Source of the DNA: Amycolatopsis mediterranei
GTDB taxonomy: Bacteria; Actinomycetota; Actinomycetes; Mycobacteriales; Pseudonocardiaceae
NCBI RefSeq assembly: GCF_026017845.1
Contig: NZ_CP100416.1
Coordinates: forward strand, 3,615,719 to 3,679,718
DNA: 64,000 nt
Direction of reading: 5' to 3'
Shown here: piece by piece, positions 1 through 8,930 of the stretch
Position numbering within the stretch: position 1 is the stretch's first letter
Layout of the letters: every line of letters begins with the position of its first letter
Notes under the pieces: generated by a model
What the model was told of the DNA's origin: nothing
Seen by the model: the letters and a program-made list of their open reading frames with translations, nothing else
The model's database searches: none
Made by a program: the position numbers and the translations under genes

Positions 1-55
1 CGGTGGTGAGGTCGTCCAGCCCGGCCACCGGCAGGGCCGGCGATGCATTGGTCAT
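1..55 (-). CDS. N-terminus of a protein cut by the window edge
   Basis: An ATG at 55-53 lies three bases after the TGA stop of the large acyltransferase/kinase-like gene, and the frame stays open to the window edge. Only 18 residues are visible (MTNASPALPVAGLDDLTT), too few to assign a family. The tight spacing implies co-transcription and perhaps translational coupling with the upstream 1253-aa protein, so it probably belongs to the same pathway. Confidence 0.55.
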   Translation of the reverse strand, partial: MTNASPALPVAGLDDLTT

Positions 56-58
56 GGG

Positions 59-3000
59 TCAGCCCTCCTCCTTCTGCCGGGCGTGCGGGAGCCCGGTGGT
101 GTGCGGTGCGTTGACGGCCGGGCGGGTGCTCGGCCGCGGTGAGCGGGGGGCGTGCTGTCCGGACACCGCGCGACGGCGAGTGGTGCGGCCGGCGGACGTC
201 GTTCGCCGGCGTGGCCGCTCCAGGTGGGCCAGCGGCGGCACCGGCACCCCCAGGAACTCCGTCCGTTCTCCGGTCAGCATCTGCAGCGCCCAGTTCAGCC
301 ACTTGACGCCCTCGCAGTAGATGGCCACCGGCCGGCGCTGCGCCTGGTAGGTGTCGGTCAGCGTGCCGTCCAGCTCGGACTGGAAGTGGAACGGCGGCAT
401 CGCCGTGAAGTGGGTGCCCATCATGAAGACGAACCGGATGATCCAGTAGGGATCCTTGAGCTGGCGGGATTCCGGGTCGTCCCGGTGCACGGCCGCCATC
501 ACGGCGGCGAAGTGGTCCTCCATCCCGCGCGGCGCGTCCGGGTCGACGGCTTCGCCGCGGGCCACCACATCCCGTACCCCGTAGGACTTCTGGTACGGGT
601 TCCCCGCCACGAACCCGATGTCGACCCGGGGCGTCCGGCCCGAGCCGGTCCGGACCCGCAGGGTGAACTGCTCGTAGTGGATCTCGTCGTAGTGGCCGAT
701 GGAGTTGTGCCAGGGCTTGTTGTCGTACATCGCGTCGTCGCGGGTGTCCCGGCCTTCGCTCTTGAAGCCGATCGCCCGCGGGTCCAGGAACCGGATCCCG
801 AGGGACTCCGCCGTGATCGCCGCCAGTGCCGCGTCGATCTCCTCGCGCGGAGCACCCGTCTCGATCAGCCACTGGGCGTGCAGCAGCGGGACGGTGTTCT
901 CGACCTTGATGTTCTCGGTGTTCGTGTCCCCCATGACCAGGGAGTGGAACCGCGGTTCCAGGATCCGGAGGTACTCCGGGTGGGCGCGGAACCGGGCCAG
1001 CACCGCCGGCGCGTTGAGGTAGCTCACGCCGTCGATGACGATCCGTTCGGTGTCGAGCAGCTCCGGGGTGAAGGTGCGCGGCGCCGTGCGCCGGCACAGG
1101 TCCAGCCGGTCCTCGATCTTCCGGAAGTAGGAGACGTCCAGGGTCTCGCCCGGCGCCGGGACGCGGTTCACCGTGTGCACTTCCCGGTTCAGCACCCGGA
1201 AGATCTGCTCGTAGAGGCGGGCGACCACCGCCGGTGGTGGCGAGTTCCGCTCCACGAACCGGCTGACCTCCTCGCCCGGGACGTAGCTCATCTCGTAGAT
1301 GACTTCCTTGCGGGTGGCCGGGCCGTCGGCGCGCAGGTGCGGCGGAACGGGGATGACCCGCTCCTGGATGTCGTAGACCTCGGGGAAGTACCGGCGCACG
1401 GGCTCCGGCAGGGCCTGCAGGTACTCCGCCTGCTTCCGGGCCTTGGCGAACGGCGGCAGCATCACGCCCCGGCCGTCCGGGTTCCAGCTGACCGTGGTCA
1501 GCGCTTCGCTCAGCACCTTGCGGACGGTGGTCCGGTCTTCGCCGTCCTTGCGCAGGAAGATCGTCATCGACTCGCTGCCGCCCTTGCCGAAGCCCAGGAC
1601 GCGTTCCCCGATGCCGACGTAGGCGTTGACGGTCCCGCTGAGCACCCGCCGGCTCTGGGCGTAGCGCAGCACCTTCTCGTGCTCCACGGTCAGGGACAGG
1701 ATGCAGTGGTCCTCGAACTCGTCCAGCGCCGCGTTGACGCCCCTCGTCCGGACCTCGGCGGGGGAGGAGACGGAGATGACGTCGGCGTGGTGCGGCCCGG
1801 CGTCGACGCCGTCGGCCTCCAGCGTCGACCCGAGCGCCAGGATCCGGCAGTTCCCGTTGAGGTGGACGCGCCGGCGCCCGGTGTCGAGAGCGCCGTCGAG
1901 GAAGACGCCGCGGGTGGCGGCCGCGATGTCCTTGGCCGACCACAGCGGGACGCCCGCCGGGGAGACGAGGGGGAGCTCGGGGTGGGTCAGCGAGGACACC
2001 AGGCGATCGAGCGCGGCCTCCAGGTCGAGGCCAGGGCCGATCTCCCGGGACAGGTCGTGGAGGGCCACGACGTCGGCCAGTGGCGCCGCGCCGGACGCCG
2101 CCAGGGCCGCCAGCCAGCCCACCGGGTCGCTTCCCTCGAGGTAGCAGTCGTTCTGCCGGAACAGCGCCGGCCGGTCGTGGCGCAGCGCCTGGAACAGGGC
2201 CTGCTGCCGCGGGATGGCCGTCTGGCCGCGGTCGGCGAGCCGGTCGAAGTGGACGACCACGACCTCGTGCTGCCCGGTGGTGGCGAGCTTCCGGTCGACC
2301 GCGCGGCCCGCCCGGTCGAGCACCCTGAGCTCGGTGTGCACCTGCCCCGGCCGGTCGCCGGTGAGCTCTTTCTTCAGCCGCGCCCGCAGCACCAGCTCGC
2401 CGTGGCCGGCGTCGATGTCCGCGCGGTGCCGGTAGGTGTGCTGGACGACCTCGAGCAGCTCGTAGAAGGCCGGTGCGGCGTCCCGCTCGGGGCGGAGCAG
2501 CTCGTCGGTGACGACGCGCCGCAGGGTCCGGTGGAGGTACTCCTCGCCGAACGGATGGCCCGACGTCACCCGGAAGAGGTCGCGGAGCGGCTCGAGGTGC
2601 TCGTCGGTCAGGCGGTCGCCCGAGTCGCGCAGCTTCGCCAGCTCGGCCAGCAGGACGTCGACCTGCTTCAGCACGCCGAGGACCGGGTCGGCCGTGCCGG
2701 TGTAGGCCGTCACCGGGACGGCCAGGCTGTTGTCGGTCAGCAGCTGCACGGACTTTTCCCCCGGTCCCAGCTCCACCACCAGCTCGGGGTGGAGGTCCGC
2801 CAGCGTCGCCGCGGTCTCCCGCGACGCCATGACTTCGTCGGTGATCGCCAGGATGCCGGTGCGGACCTCCTCGGCCGTGGTGAGCAGCCCCGCGCCGTGG
2901 TTCGAGACCACCGGGGTGTGCGGCGCGCGGAACTCGAGGCCCTTCGCGTCCAGGAAACGGCCGAGGGCTTCGCGCACGCCGCTCATCCGGCCGGAATGGG

Positions 3001-3820
3001 CCAGGAAGTTCGTCGGTTTCTTCAGCTCCTCCGCCCGCACTGCGGGGAACCGGCCGATGAACTCGTCGAAATCCGTCTTGACGCCGCGGCGGACGTACAC
3101 ATTCGTCTGCCGGTCCGAATAGAACTTGTGGATTTCGACATCGACCTTCGGGAATTCCCTCCCGATCTCGCAGAGGGTCACGGCGAGTTCTGCGGGGTCA
3201 CCCTTCAGGGCGACGACGTGGAACGGTTCGGGGACCAGTTGCCGGCCGTGCAGCGATTCCGGGAGGTACGCGGCGACCTCGCGGGCGATCGGTTCGTCGG
3301 GAACCGCGCCTTCGGCGGCCACCAGCATCAGCGGCGTGAAAACCCGGGCGATCTCGACGCCGTCACCGACGGACAACGCCCCGCTCGCCACGGCCGACGT
3401 GATGATGCCGAAGCTTTCCCCGGTGTAGGCCACGAAGTGCAGGGGGATCCCGCTCTTCGCCGCCGTGTCCCGCAGGTGGGCCTCCAGCGCCACGCTGTGC
3501 GTCAGGATCGCCGCGCCGAGGAAAGCCTGCTGCGCCAGCCGTTCCGCCGGCAGGTTCTCCGGGATCAGCAAGAGCTGCTCCGGGCGGCCGGGGACGCCGT
3601 ACGCCCGCGCGGCCTGGTCGTAGACCTCCCGGACCGCCGGGCTCCCGGAATCCAGGAGGTGACGGCCGAGGTTCTGGTACGCGGCGCGGCTGCCCAGGCC
3701 GGGGAAGACGCCGGCGACGGGGTGCGGGCCGGGCCCCGGCGCGCGCTTGCGCGCGGGGGGACTGGTGCGTCGGCCGAGCGGGTGCCCGGTCGAACGGGAA
3801 CGGGAAGGAACCAATCTCAT
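59..3820 (-). CDS. Acyltransferase (FabD-like) / phosphotransferase-like fusion protein
   Basis: A 1253-aa protein. Residues about 35-385 read as a malonyl-CoA:ACP transacylase-type domain: FPGLGS near 39-44, nucleophile elbow GESFG (Ser136), a later HSGRM segment where the catalytic His is expected, and a closing VVELGPGEKS. After a central part I cannot assign, the C-terminal third resembles a protein-kinase/aminoglycoside-phosphotransferase fold: a glycine-rich GFGKGGSES near 745, the catalytic-loop-like MGDTNTENI near 965, and an LDPR segment near 1010 in place of the metal-binding DFG. ATG 3820 follows GGGAGAG. The ends are Pro/Arg-rich. Inference: it loads or modifies an acyl group within a biosynthetic cluster extending left of the window. 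I know no characterised protein with this architecture, so the product is unknown. Confidence 0.6.
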   Translation of the reverse strand: MRLVPSRSRSTGHPLGRRTSPPARKRAPGPGPHPVAGVFPGLGSRAAYQNLGRHLLDSGSPAVREVYDQAARAYGVPGRPEQLLLIPENLPAERLAQQAFLGAAILTHSVALEAHLRDTAAKSGIPLHFVAYTGESFGIITSAVASGALSVGDGVEIARVFTPLMLVAAEGAVPDEPIAREVAAYLPESLHGRQLVPEPFHVVALKGDPAELAVTLCEIGREFPKVDVEIHKFYSDRQTNVYVRRGVKTDFDEFIGRFPAVRAEELKKPTNFLAHSGRMSGVREALGRFLDAKGLEFRAPHTPVVSNHGAGLLTTAEEVRTGILAITDEVMASRETAATLADLHPELVVELGPGEKSVQLLTDNSLAVPVTAYTGTADPVLGVLKQVDVLLAELAKLRDSGDRLTDEHLEPLRDLFRVTSGHPFGEEYLHRTLRRVVTDELLRPERDAAPAFYELLEVVQHTYRHRADIDAGHGELVLRARLKKELTGDRPGQVHTELRVLDRAGRAVDRKLATTGQHEVVVVHFDRLADRGQTAIPRQQALFQALRHDRPALFRQNDCYLEGSDPVGWLAALAASGAAPLADVVALHDLSREIGPGLDLEAALDRLVSSLTHPELPLVSPAGVPLWSAKDIAAATRGVFLDGALDTGRRRVHLNGNCRILALGSTLEADGVDAGPHHADVISVSSPAEVRTRGVNAALDEFEDHCILSLTVEHEKVLRYAQSRRVLSGTVNAYVGIGERVLGFGKGGSESMTIFLRKDGEDRTTVRKVLSEALTTVSWNPDGRGVMLPPFAKARKQAEYLQALPEPVRRYFPEVYDIQERVIPVPPHLRADGPATRKEVIYEMSYVPGEEVSRFVERNSPPPAVVARLYEQIFRVLNREVHTVNRVPAPGETLDVSYFRKIEDRLDLCRRTAPRTFTPELLDTERIVIDGVSYLNAPAVLARFRAHPEYLRILEPRFHSLVMGDTNTENIKVENTVPLLHAQWLIETGAPREEIDAALAAITAESLGIRFLDPRAIGFKSEGRDTRDDAMYDNKPWHNSIGHYDEIHYEQFTLRVRTGSGRTPRVDIGFVAGNPYQKSYGVRDVVARGEAVDPDAPRGMEDHFAAVMAAVHRDDPESRQLKDPYWIIRFVFMMGTHFTAMPPFHFQSELDGTLTDTYQAQRRPVAIYCEGVKWLNWALQMLTGERTEFLGVPVPPLAHLERPRRRTTSAGRTTRRRAVSGQHAPRSPRPSTRPAVNAPHTTGLPHARQKEEG

Positions 3821-4090
3821 CGTCTCTCCCTGAGTTGTCCGGAGTTTGTCCTCGACGGGAAACGGGAACCTCGCGCTATCGCCGGTCGGCGTCGCGTGGT
3901 ATCGAAAGTAGGAGCGCCGGACAGCGGGCTCAAGCGAATCAGTGCTGGTGGAGCCGATGAGACAGGCCGCACTGTTACCAAAGTCGTAGCGACGATGGCA
4001 CTTCCGTGGGCGGTGCCCGTTCCGGCGTCCCGCCTACGCTGAGGTCATTCCCCACGAGGCGTGCACAGGAAAAATGGATGGAGGGTAGTC
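3821..4090. other. Divergent intergenic region
   Basis: 270 bp between the divergent acyltransferase fusion and MFS genes, somewhat less GC-rich than its flanks. It must hold both promoters. I see no convincing operator, ORF or structured RNA in it. Confidence 0.5.
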
Positions 4091-5287
4091 ATGCCTATCG
4101 GGCTTCTCGCCTTGGCGCTGGGAGGCTTCGGCATCGGGCTCACCGAGTTCGGGATCGTGGGTCTGCTTCCCGAGGTGGCGGCGGACTTCGGGGTCACCGA
4201 GCCGGTGGCCGGGTACCTGGTCTCGGGTTACGCGCTCAGCGTCGCGTTCGGCGCCATCGCGCTGACCCTGGCGATCACCCGGTTCGACCGGAAGAAGGTG
4301 CTGCTCGGGCTGATGGTGCTGTTCATCGCGGGCAACCTGATTTCGGCGGTCGCACCGGTCTACTCGGTGATGCTGCTCGGCCGGATCGTCGCGGCCCTGT
4401 GCCACGGCGCGTTCTTCAGCGTCGGCGCGGTGGTCGCGGCGGAGATGGTCCCGGAGAACCGCAAGGCGAGCGCGATCGCGTTGATGTTCGGCGGCCTGAC
4501 CGTGGCCAACGTGCTCGGCGTCCCGCTCGGCACCCTGCTCGGGCAGCAGCTCGGCTGGCGTTCGACGTTCTGGGCGATCACGGCCATCGGCGTCGTCACC
4601 CTGGCCGGCATCGGGGTGCTGGTTCCGCGGCCGGAGCCCGTCGGCCGGACCAGCCTGCGCGGCGAGCTCGGCGTGTTCCGCCGGCCCCAGGTCTGGATCT
4701 CGGCGGCGATCACCGTGCTGTCCTACGGCGGTATGTTCGGTGCGTTCACCTACATCGCCTACACGCTGACCGAGGTCAGCGGGTTCGCCGCCACCACGGT
4801 GCCCTGGCTGCTGGTGTTGTTCGGGGTCGGCATGTTCGCCGGCAACTTCCTCGGCGGCAAGGCGGCGGACCGGGCACTGGACAAGTCCCTGCTGGTGATC
4901 TTCGCCCTGCTCACGGCGGTGCTCGCGGTGTTCGCGCTGACCGCGCACAGCCAGGTCCTGACGATCATCTCGCTGTTCCTGATGGGCACCGTCGGCCTGG
5001 CGGCCGCGCCCGGCCTGCAGCTGCGGATCATGCGGTACGCCGACGACGCGCCGACGATGGCCTCCGGCGCCAACATCGCGGCCTTCAACATCGGCAACGC
5101 GCTCGGGGCGTGGCTCGGTGGCCTGGCCTTGGCCGCCGGACTCGGGTTCGTCTCGCCGCTGTGGGTCGGCGCCGCGGTCAACGTCGTGGGCCTGGCCGTC
5201 CTGGCCGCCGGGTCGGCGGCGGCGCGGCGGCGGCGCCCGGAGGTCGCGGGGACGTCGCAGAAGACTCCCCAGGCGGCCATCGGCTGA
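4091..5287 (+). CDS. MFS drug-efflux transporter (DHA1/AraJ type)
   Basis: A 398-aa, 12-helix major facilitator. The signature LTEFGIVGLLPEVAADFGV in helix 1, RFDRKK in the loop after helix 2, GRIVAALCHGAFFSVGA in helix 4 and the motif-C-like GVPLGTLLGQQLGWRSTFW in helix 5 are typical of proton-coupled DHA1 exporters related to chloramphenicol/arabinose efflux proteins. I chose ATG 4091 because GGAGGG ends five bases upstream; an in-frame GTG at 4061 lacks a good site. It is divergent from the acyltransferase fusion gene across a 270-bp gap, so it could export the product of that locus. The substrate is not predictable. Confidence 0.85.
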   Translation: MPIGLLALALGGFGIGLTEFGIVGLLPEVAADFGVTEPVAGYLVSGYALSVAFGAIALTLAITRFDRKKVLLGLMVLFIAGNLISAVAPVYSVMLLGRIVAALCHGAFFSVGAVVAAEMVPENRKASAIALMFGGLTVANVLGVPLGTLLGQQLGWRSTFWAITAIGVVTLAGIGVLVPRPEPVGRTSLRGELGVFRRPQVWISAAITVLSYGGMFGAFTYIAYTLTEVSGFAATTVPWLLVLFGVGMFAGNFLGGKAADRALDKSLLVIFALLTAVLAVFALTAHSQVLTIISLFLMGTVGLAAAPGLQLRIMRYADDAPTMASGANIAAFNIGNALGAWLGGLALAAGLGFVSPLWVGAAVNVVGLAVLAAGSAAARRRRPEVAGTSQKTPQAAIG

Positions 5288-5306
5288 CGCACTTTTCCTG
5301 GAGCCG

Positions 5307-5337
5307 GACGCCCGCTTCCGCACCGGAAGCGGGCGTC
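5307..5337. terminator. Factor-independent hairpin terminator
   Basis: A perfect 14-bp stem (GACGCCCGCTTCCG pairing with its complement) closes a 3-nt CAC loop, 20 bp after the MFS stop. It has no U-tract, as is usual in high-GC actinobacteria. It lies between convergent genes, so it could act in both directions. Confidence 0.75.
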
Positions 5338-5360
5338 TCGGCGGTCAGCCCCCGCGAGCG

Positions 5361-5395
5361 CGGGCCGCCTTCCCGGACCCGGGGAAGACGGCCCG
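5361..5395. terminator. Second hairpin, terminating the metalloprotease gene
   Basis: A 14-bp stem with one G-U-type mismatch (CGGGCCGCCTTCCC against GGGAAGACGGCCCG) and a 7-nt loop, 22 bp beyond the metalloprotease stop on the minus strand. With the hairpin at 5307-5337 it makes a back-to-back pair insulating the two convergent genes. Confidence 0.65.
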
Positions 5396-5416
5396 CCCAC
5401 CGGCGGGAGCCGGGGT

Positions 5417-6565
5417 TCAGCCCCGGGCTGCGGCCACCGCGGCGGCGGCCGGCTGGTCGGCGGCCGGCGGCATCAGCTTCGGGTATTCCTTCTGGAACTT
5501 CTCGATCATCGTGGCGGACGGGACGATCCGGTTCGGGTTGCCCTGGCTCGTCGCCTGCTTCTCGCCCCAGGTGCCGGCGGCCTTGCGCTGGTCCGGGGTG
5601 CCGTGGCTGTGGTAGCAGTCGCCGATGGAGGCGTCCAGGTAGCTGACCTCCTGCTGGGTGCGGGCGTCCCAGGCGAAGCCCTTGGCGTGCGCGACGAAGT
5701 AGCCGCCGTAGGCGTCGGGGCCCATCTCGGAGGACTCGTTGCGCGGGTAGTTGTCGTGCGCGAAGTCGACCTGGTGGCCGTACTCGTGCCCGACCACCGA
5801 CTCCACCGAGACGTCGTCGAACCCGAGGGCGTTGACCGTGTCGAGCAGGCCGTCACCGAGCGCCACGCGCTTGCCGCCGAGGCTGCCGGCCGGAGCGGAG
5901 AACGCGTTCAGGGTGATCAGCGGGTTGCGGCCGCCCTGCATGGCCGGCACTTCGTAGAGCACCTTGGTGGCGAGCGCGGCGGCGGCCTTCACCTTCGCCG
6001 GCGCGAGACCGAGGCTGAAGGTCTGCGCCATCTTCGCCTGGCTGCCGAGATCGGTGCCCTTCCAGGCGACGAGCTGGATGTTCCAGCTCTCGATGTCCCA
6101 GAAGCCGCGCAGCCTGGCGATCGTGTCGGTGGCGCGCGCGGTGTACTGGCCGTCGGTGCCGAAGACCTGCGGCGCCTTGTCGTTCGTGACGCCCTGGACG
6201 TAGAGCTGGCTGAGCCCCGACAGCGCGTCGAGCGCCTGGCCTTCGAGCGGGGTGAGCTGGGACGCGAGCTTGTTCGCATACGTCAGCAGCGCACCTTCGG
6301 TGCAGCCCGGGATCGGGCCCTGCGCGGCCCGGCTCCGCGGACCGATGCGCGGAACGGGCGAGTCGATGAGCCGGTCGACGCCGCGCAGCGCGTCGGCGGG
6401 CAGGCCGTTGTAGAGGTCGATGACGTCCTGGTACAGCTGAGCGACGTCCTGCTCGACGGTGGACGGCGTGTCCGCGGCCGCCGGAACGGCCGTGGCGAGC
6501 GCGAGCGCCGCGGCGGTACCCGCGGCCGCAAGAGTCTTGCCGAGGAATCTGGTCCGGTTGCGCAA
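5417..6565 (-). CDS. Secreted zinc metalloprotease-like protein (HEYGH)
   Basis: A 382-aa exported protein with a Sec signal peptide: basic start LRNRTRF, a long Ala/Leu core, and cleavage near VPAAA-DT. The HEYGH motif at residues 260-264 is the HExxH zinc-binding/catalytic signature of gluzincin or metzincin-like peptidases; the third ligand probably lies in the following Asp/Glu/His-rich stretch (DFAHDNYPRNESSEMG). I start at TTG 6565, which places the signal peptide at the N-terminus and has AGGGGA upstream; longer in-frame starts would add a non-signal leader. It stands alone, with terminators downstream. The substrate is unknown. Confidence 0.75.
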   Translation of the reverse strand: MRNRTRFLGKTLAAAGTAAALALATAVPAAADTPSTVEQDVAQLYQDVIDLYNGLPADALRGVDRLIDSPVPRIGPRSRAAQGPIPGCTEGALLTYANKLASQLTPLEGQALDALSGLSQLYVQGVTNDKAPQVFGTDGQYTARATDTIARLRGFWDIESWNIQLVAWKGTDLGSQAKMAQTFSLGLAPAKVKAAAALATKVLYEVPAMQGGRNPLITLNAFSAPAGSLGGKRVALGDGLLDTVNALGFDDVSVESVVGHEYGHQVDFAHDNYPRNESSEMGPDAYGGYFVAHAKGFAWDARTQQEVSYLDASIGDCYHSHGTPDQRKAAGTWGEKQATSQGNPNRIVPSATMIEKFQKEYPKLMPPAADQPAAAAVAAARG

Positions 6566-6783
6566 GGTGGGTTCCCCTCTTCGGTTCCGGTTCAAGATCA
6601 CGAAGCACCGCCACACTAGGGCGGTGATTGACGGTGAAACCGGAGCCGGACCAAGACCCCCGAAATGGCCCACGACTTTCGGCGGGTTTTCGCCGTGCGG
6701 GCATCGGCCGAAAGTACTAGAAGCCGCCGCGGCGAAGCCGGGTGCGCAGGATGGCGAGGTTCCCGCCCGCCCCTTGGCCGGTG

Positions 6784-8232
6784 TCAGTCCGGGAACCCGG
6801 TCACCGGCAGCACGAGCCGGAAGCAGGCGCCTTCCCCGAGCGTGGTCTCGAGTTCGACGTCGCCGCCGTGGGCGCGGGCCAGGGAACGGGCGATGGCGAG
6901 GCCCAGACCGGCGTCGGCACCGGGCGTGCGCGTCCGGGAGCGGTCGGCCCGGTAGAAGCGGTTGAAGACGCGGCCCGCCTGCTCGGCCGTCATTCCCGGA
7001 CCCTCGTCGGCCACCTCGAGCACCGCGCGGCCGTCCGCCGTTCCGACCCCGATGCGCACGCGCGTGCCCGATGGCGTGTGGGCGGCGGCGTTGCCCACCA
7101 GGTTGGTGACGACCTGCCGCAGCCGGGCCTCGTCGGCGTCCACCGGCGCCGGGCCGGGCGGGCCGGTACCGCCCGGCCCGGTCAGGGAAACGGTGCGGGT
7201 GGGGTCGAGGGTGCGCAGGTCGTGCCGGGCGTCGCCGGCGAGGGTGCGCAGGTCCATCGGAGCCCGGTCGAGCTGCTCTTCGGGTGCCTCGTCGAGCTGG
7301 GCGAGCAGCAGCAGGTCCTCGGTCAGCGCGGTGAGCCGGGTGGCTTCGCGATCGATGCGGCGCATCGTTTCGTCCACATCGGACGGTCCGGCCAGTGCGC
7401 CCATCCGGTAGAGCTCCGCGGAACCCTTGATGCCGAACAGCGGGGTGCGCAGTTCGTGGCTGACGTCCGAAACGAACGTGCGCATCCGCGCTTCGGAGGC
7501 GGCCCGGTCGGCGAAGGCCCGTTCGAGCTGGCCGAGCATGGTGTTGAGCGACCCCGCCAGGTGCCCGATCTCCGTGCCGGGCGGCGCGAGGTCCGGGACG
7601 CGCCGGGTGAGGTCGCCGCCGGCGATCGCCGCGGCCGTGTGCTCGATCCGGCGCAGCGGCCGCAGGCCCCGGCCGAGGGCGAGCCAGCCGGCCGCGGTCA
7701 GCACGACGAGCAGCGCGGCACCGGTGACCAGGCTGCTCGTCCGCAGCTGGGCGATCGTGGCGTCGGCTTCGGCGAGCGGCGCGGCCGAAACGACCGTCCC
7801 GCCCCAGCGGACGGCGGGCCGCGCCAGTGCCCGCCAGCGCTGCGACCCGTCGCTGGCGTCGAGGTCGACGGCCGTCCCGTCGGCCGGGACCGTGCGCAGC
7901 GCGTCGAGCGGCGGCAGCGCCGCCCCGTCCACCCGCGACGAGTGGAGGCCGCCCGCCACCGCGCCGCTCGCGTCGAGGTACACGACGTATGGAGTGCCGA
8001 ACAGGTCGAGCGCGGGATCGACGAGATCGGGCCGCACGGCCGGGCTCGCGGCCGGCGGCGGCCCCGCCGCCAGGGAGATGAGCTCGGTCATCGAGCGCAG
8101 CTGGCCGTCGAGGCGGTCGAGCTGGAAGCGCTCCAGCTGCCCGGAAACCAGCGCGCCGATCAGGGTCAGGCCGGCGAGCAGCAGGCCCGCGGTGAGCAGC
8201 AGCAGCCGGGCCCGCAGGGAAAGCCGCCTCAT
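6784..8232 (-). CDS. Sensor histidine kinase
   Basis: A 482-aa membrane kinase. Two TM helices (about residues 9-30 and 165-185) flank an extracytoplasmic sensor of about 130 residues; a HAMP domain with a GLRPLRRIEHTAAAIAGGDL core follows. The H-box SHELRTPL carries phospho-acceptor His259, and the HATPase_c domain has NLVGNAAAHTP (N box), DEGPGM (G1) and GLGLAIARS (G2). Its ATG overlaps the response-regulator stop (ATGA), so the pair is translationally coupled. It is the last gene of a five-gene unit that starts with an ABC exporter, suggesting it senses a compound that the transporter handles or envelope stress. Confidence 0.93.
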   Translation of the reverse strand: MRRLSLRARLLLLTAGLLLAGLTLIGALVSGQLERFQLDRLDGQLRSMTELISLAAGPPPAASPAVRPDLVDPALDLFGTPYVVYLDASGAVAGGLHSSRVDGAALPPLDALRTVPADGTAVDLDASDGSQRWRALARPAVRWGGTVVSAAPLAEADATIAQLRTSSLVTGAALLVVLTAAGWLALGRGLRPLRRIEHTAAAIAGGDLTRRVPDLAPPGTEIGHLAGSLNTMLGQLERAFADRAASEARMRTFVSDVSHELRTPLFGIKGSAELYRMGALAGPSDVDETMRRIDREATRLTALTEDLLLLAQLDEAPEEQLDRAPMDLRTLAGDARHDLRTLDPTRTVSLTGPGGTGPPGPAPVDADEARLRQVVTNLVGNAAAHTPSGTRVRIGVGTADGRAVLEVADEGPGMTAEQAGRVFNRFYRADRSRTRTPGADAGLGLAIARSLARAHGGDVELETTLGEGACFRLVLPVTGFPD

Positions 8233-8930
8233 CCGCGGGGCTCCCGCAGCACGTAGCCCACGCCGTGCACGGTGTGGATGAGCTTCGGCTCCGCGGTGTC
8301 GACCTTGCGCCGGAGGTAGGAGATGTAGGTGTCGACGATGCCGGCGTCCCCGCCGAAGTCGTCGCGCCACACCCGGTCGAGGATCTGCCCCTTCGACACC
8401 ACCCGCCCGGCGTTCTCCATCAGGTAGCGCAGCAACCGGAACTCCGTGGCGGACAAGCGGATCGCCTGCCCCGCACGCGTCACCTGGTGGCCCTCGGCGT
8501 CGAGCGCGAGCGGGCCTGCCGTGAGCACGCCCGCCGGCCGGCCCGCGGTCCGGCGGAGGATCGCGCGGATCCGCGCGATCAGCTCCGCCAGGTCGAAGGG
8601 CTTCGTCACGTAGTCGTCGGCGCCGAGGGACAGGCCGGTGACCTTGTCGGACTGGCGGTCCCGCGCGGTCAGGAACAGGACGGGCACCGGCGCGCCGTGG
8701 CCGGGGTGCCGCTCGCGCAGCCGCCGGACCACCTCGAAGCCGTCCATGTCCGGCAGCATGACGTCCAGCAGCACCAGGTCGGGCGGCTCCGCGGTGGCCG
8801 CGGCGACGGCCTCCCGCGCGGTGGCCGCCGACGTCACCCGGAAGCCGGCGAACCGCAGCGCGGCGGAGAGCAGCTCGCGGACGGTGGCTTCGTCGTCCAC
8901 CACCAGCAGCCGGGACGTCATCGCTTCCAT
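8229..8930 (-). CDS. OmpR/PhoB-family response regulator
   Basis: A 233-aa two-domain regulator. The receiver has acidic residues VDDE near 11-14, phospho-acceptor Asp56 in LVLLDVMLPDMDG, and the conserved Lys in VTKPFD. The C-terminal winged helix (about 135-230) carries LSATEFRLLRYLMENAGRV and the recognition region VDTYISYLRRKVD, as in PhoB. The start could be ATG 8930 or ATG 8921; neither has a strong ribosome site. It overlaps the preceding membrane-protein gene by 13 bp and the kinase gene by 4 bp. It probably activates the upstream transporter genes together with the kinase. Confidence 0.93.
   Translation of the reverse strand: MEAMTSRLLVVDDEATVRELLSAALRFAGFRVTSAATAREAVAAATAEPPDLVLLDVMLPDMDGFEVVRRLRERHPGHGAPVPVLFLTARDRQSDKVTGLSLGADDYVTKPFDLAELIARIRAILRRTAGRPAGVLTAGPLALDAEGHQVTRAGQAIRLSATEFRLLRYLMENAGRVVSKGQILDRVWRDDFGGDAGIVDTYISYLRRKVDTAEPKLIHTVHGVGYVLREPRG

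Noticed and set aside
152..4042. Long plus-strand open frame opposite the acyltransferase fusion gene
   Set aside because: It is an antisense shadow created by high GC third positions: low-complexity Arg/Ala/Gly/His-rich translation, no conserved motif, while the minus strand shows clear domains.
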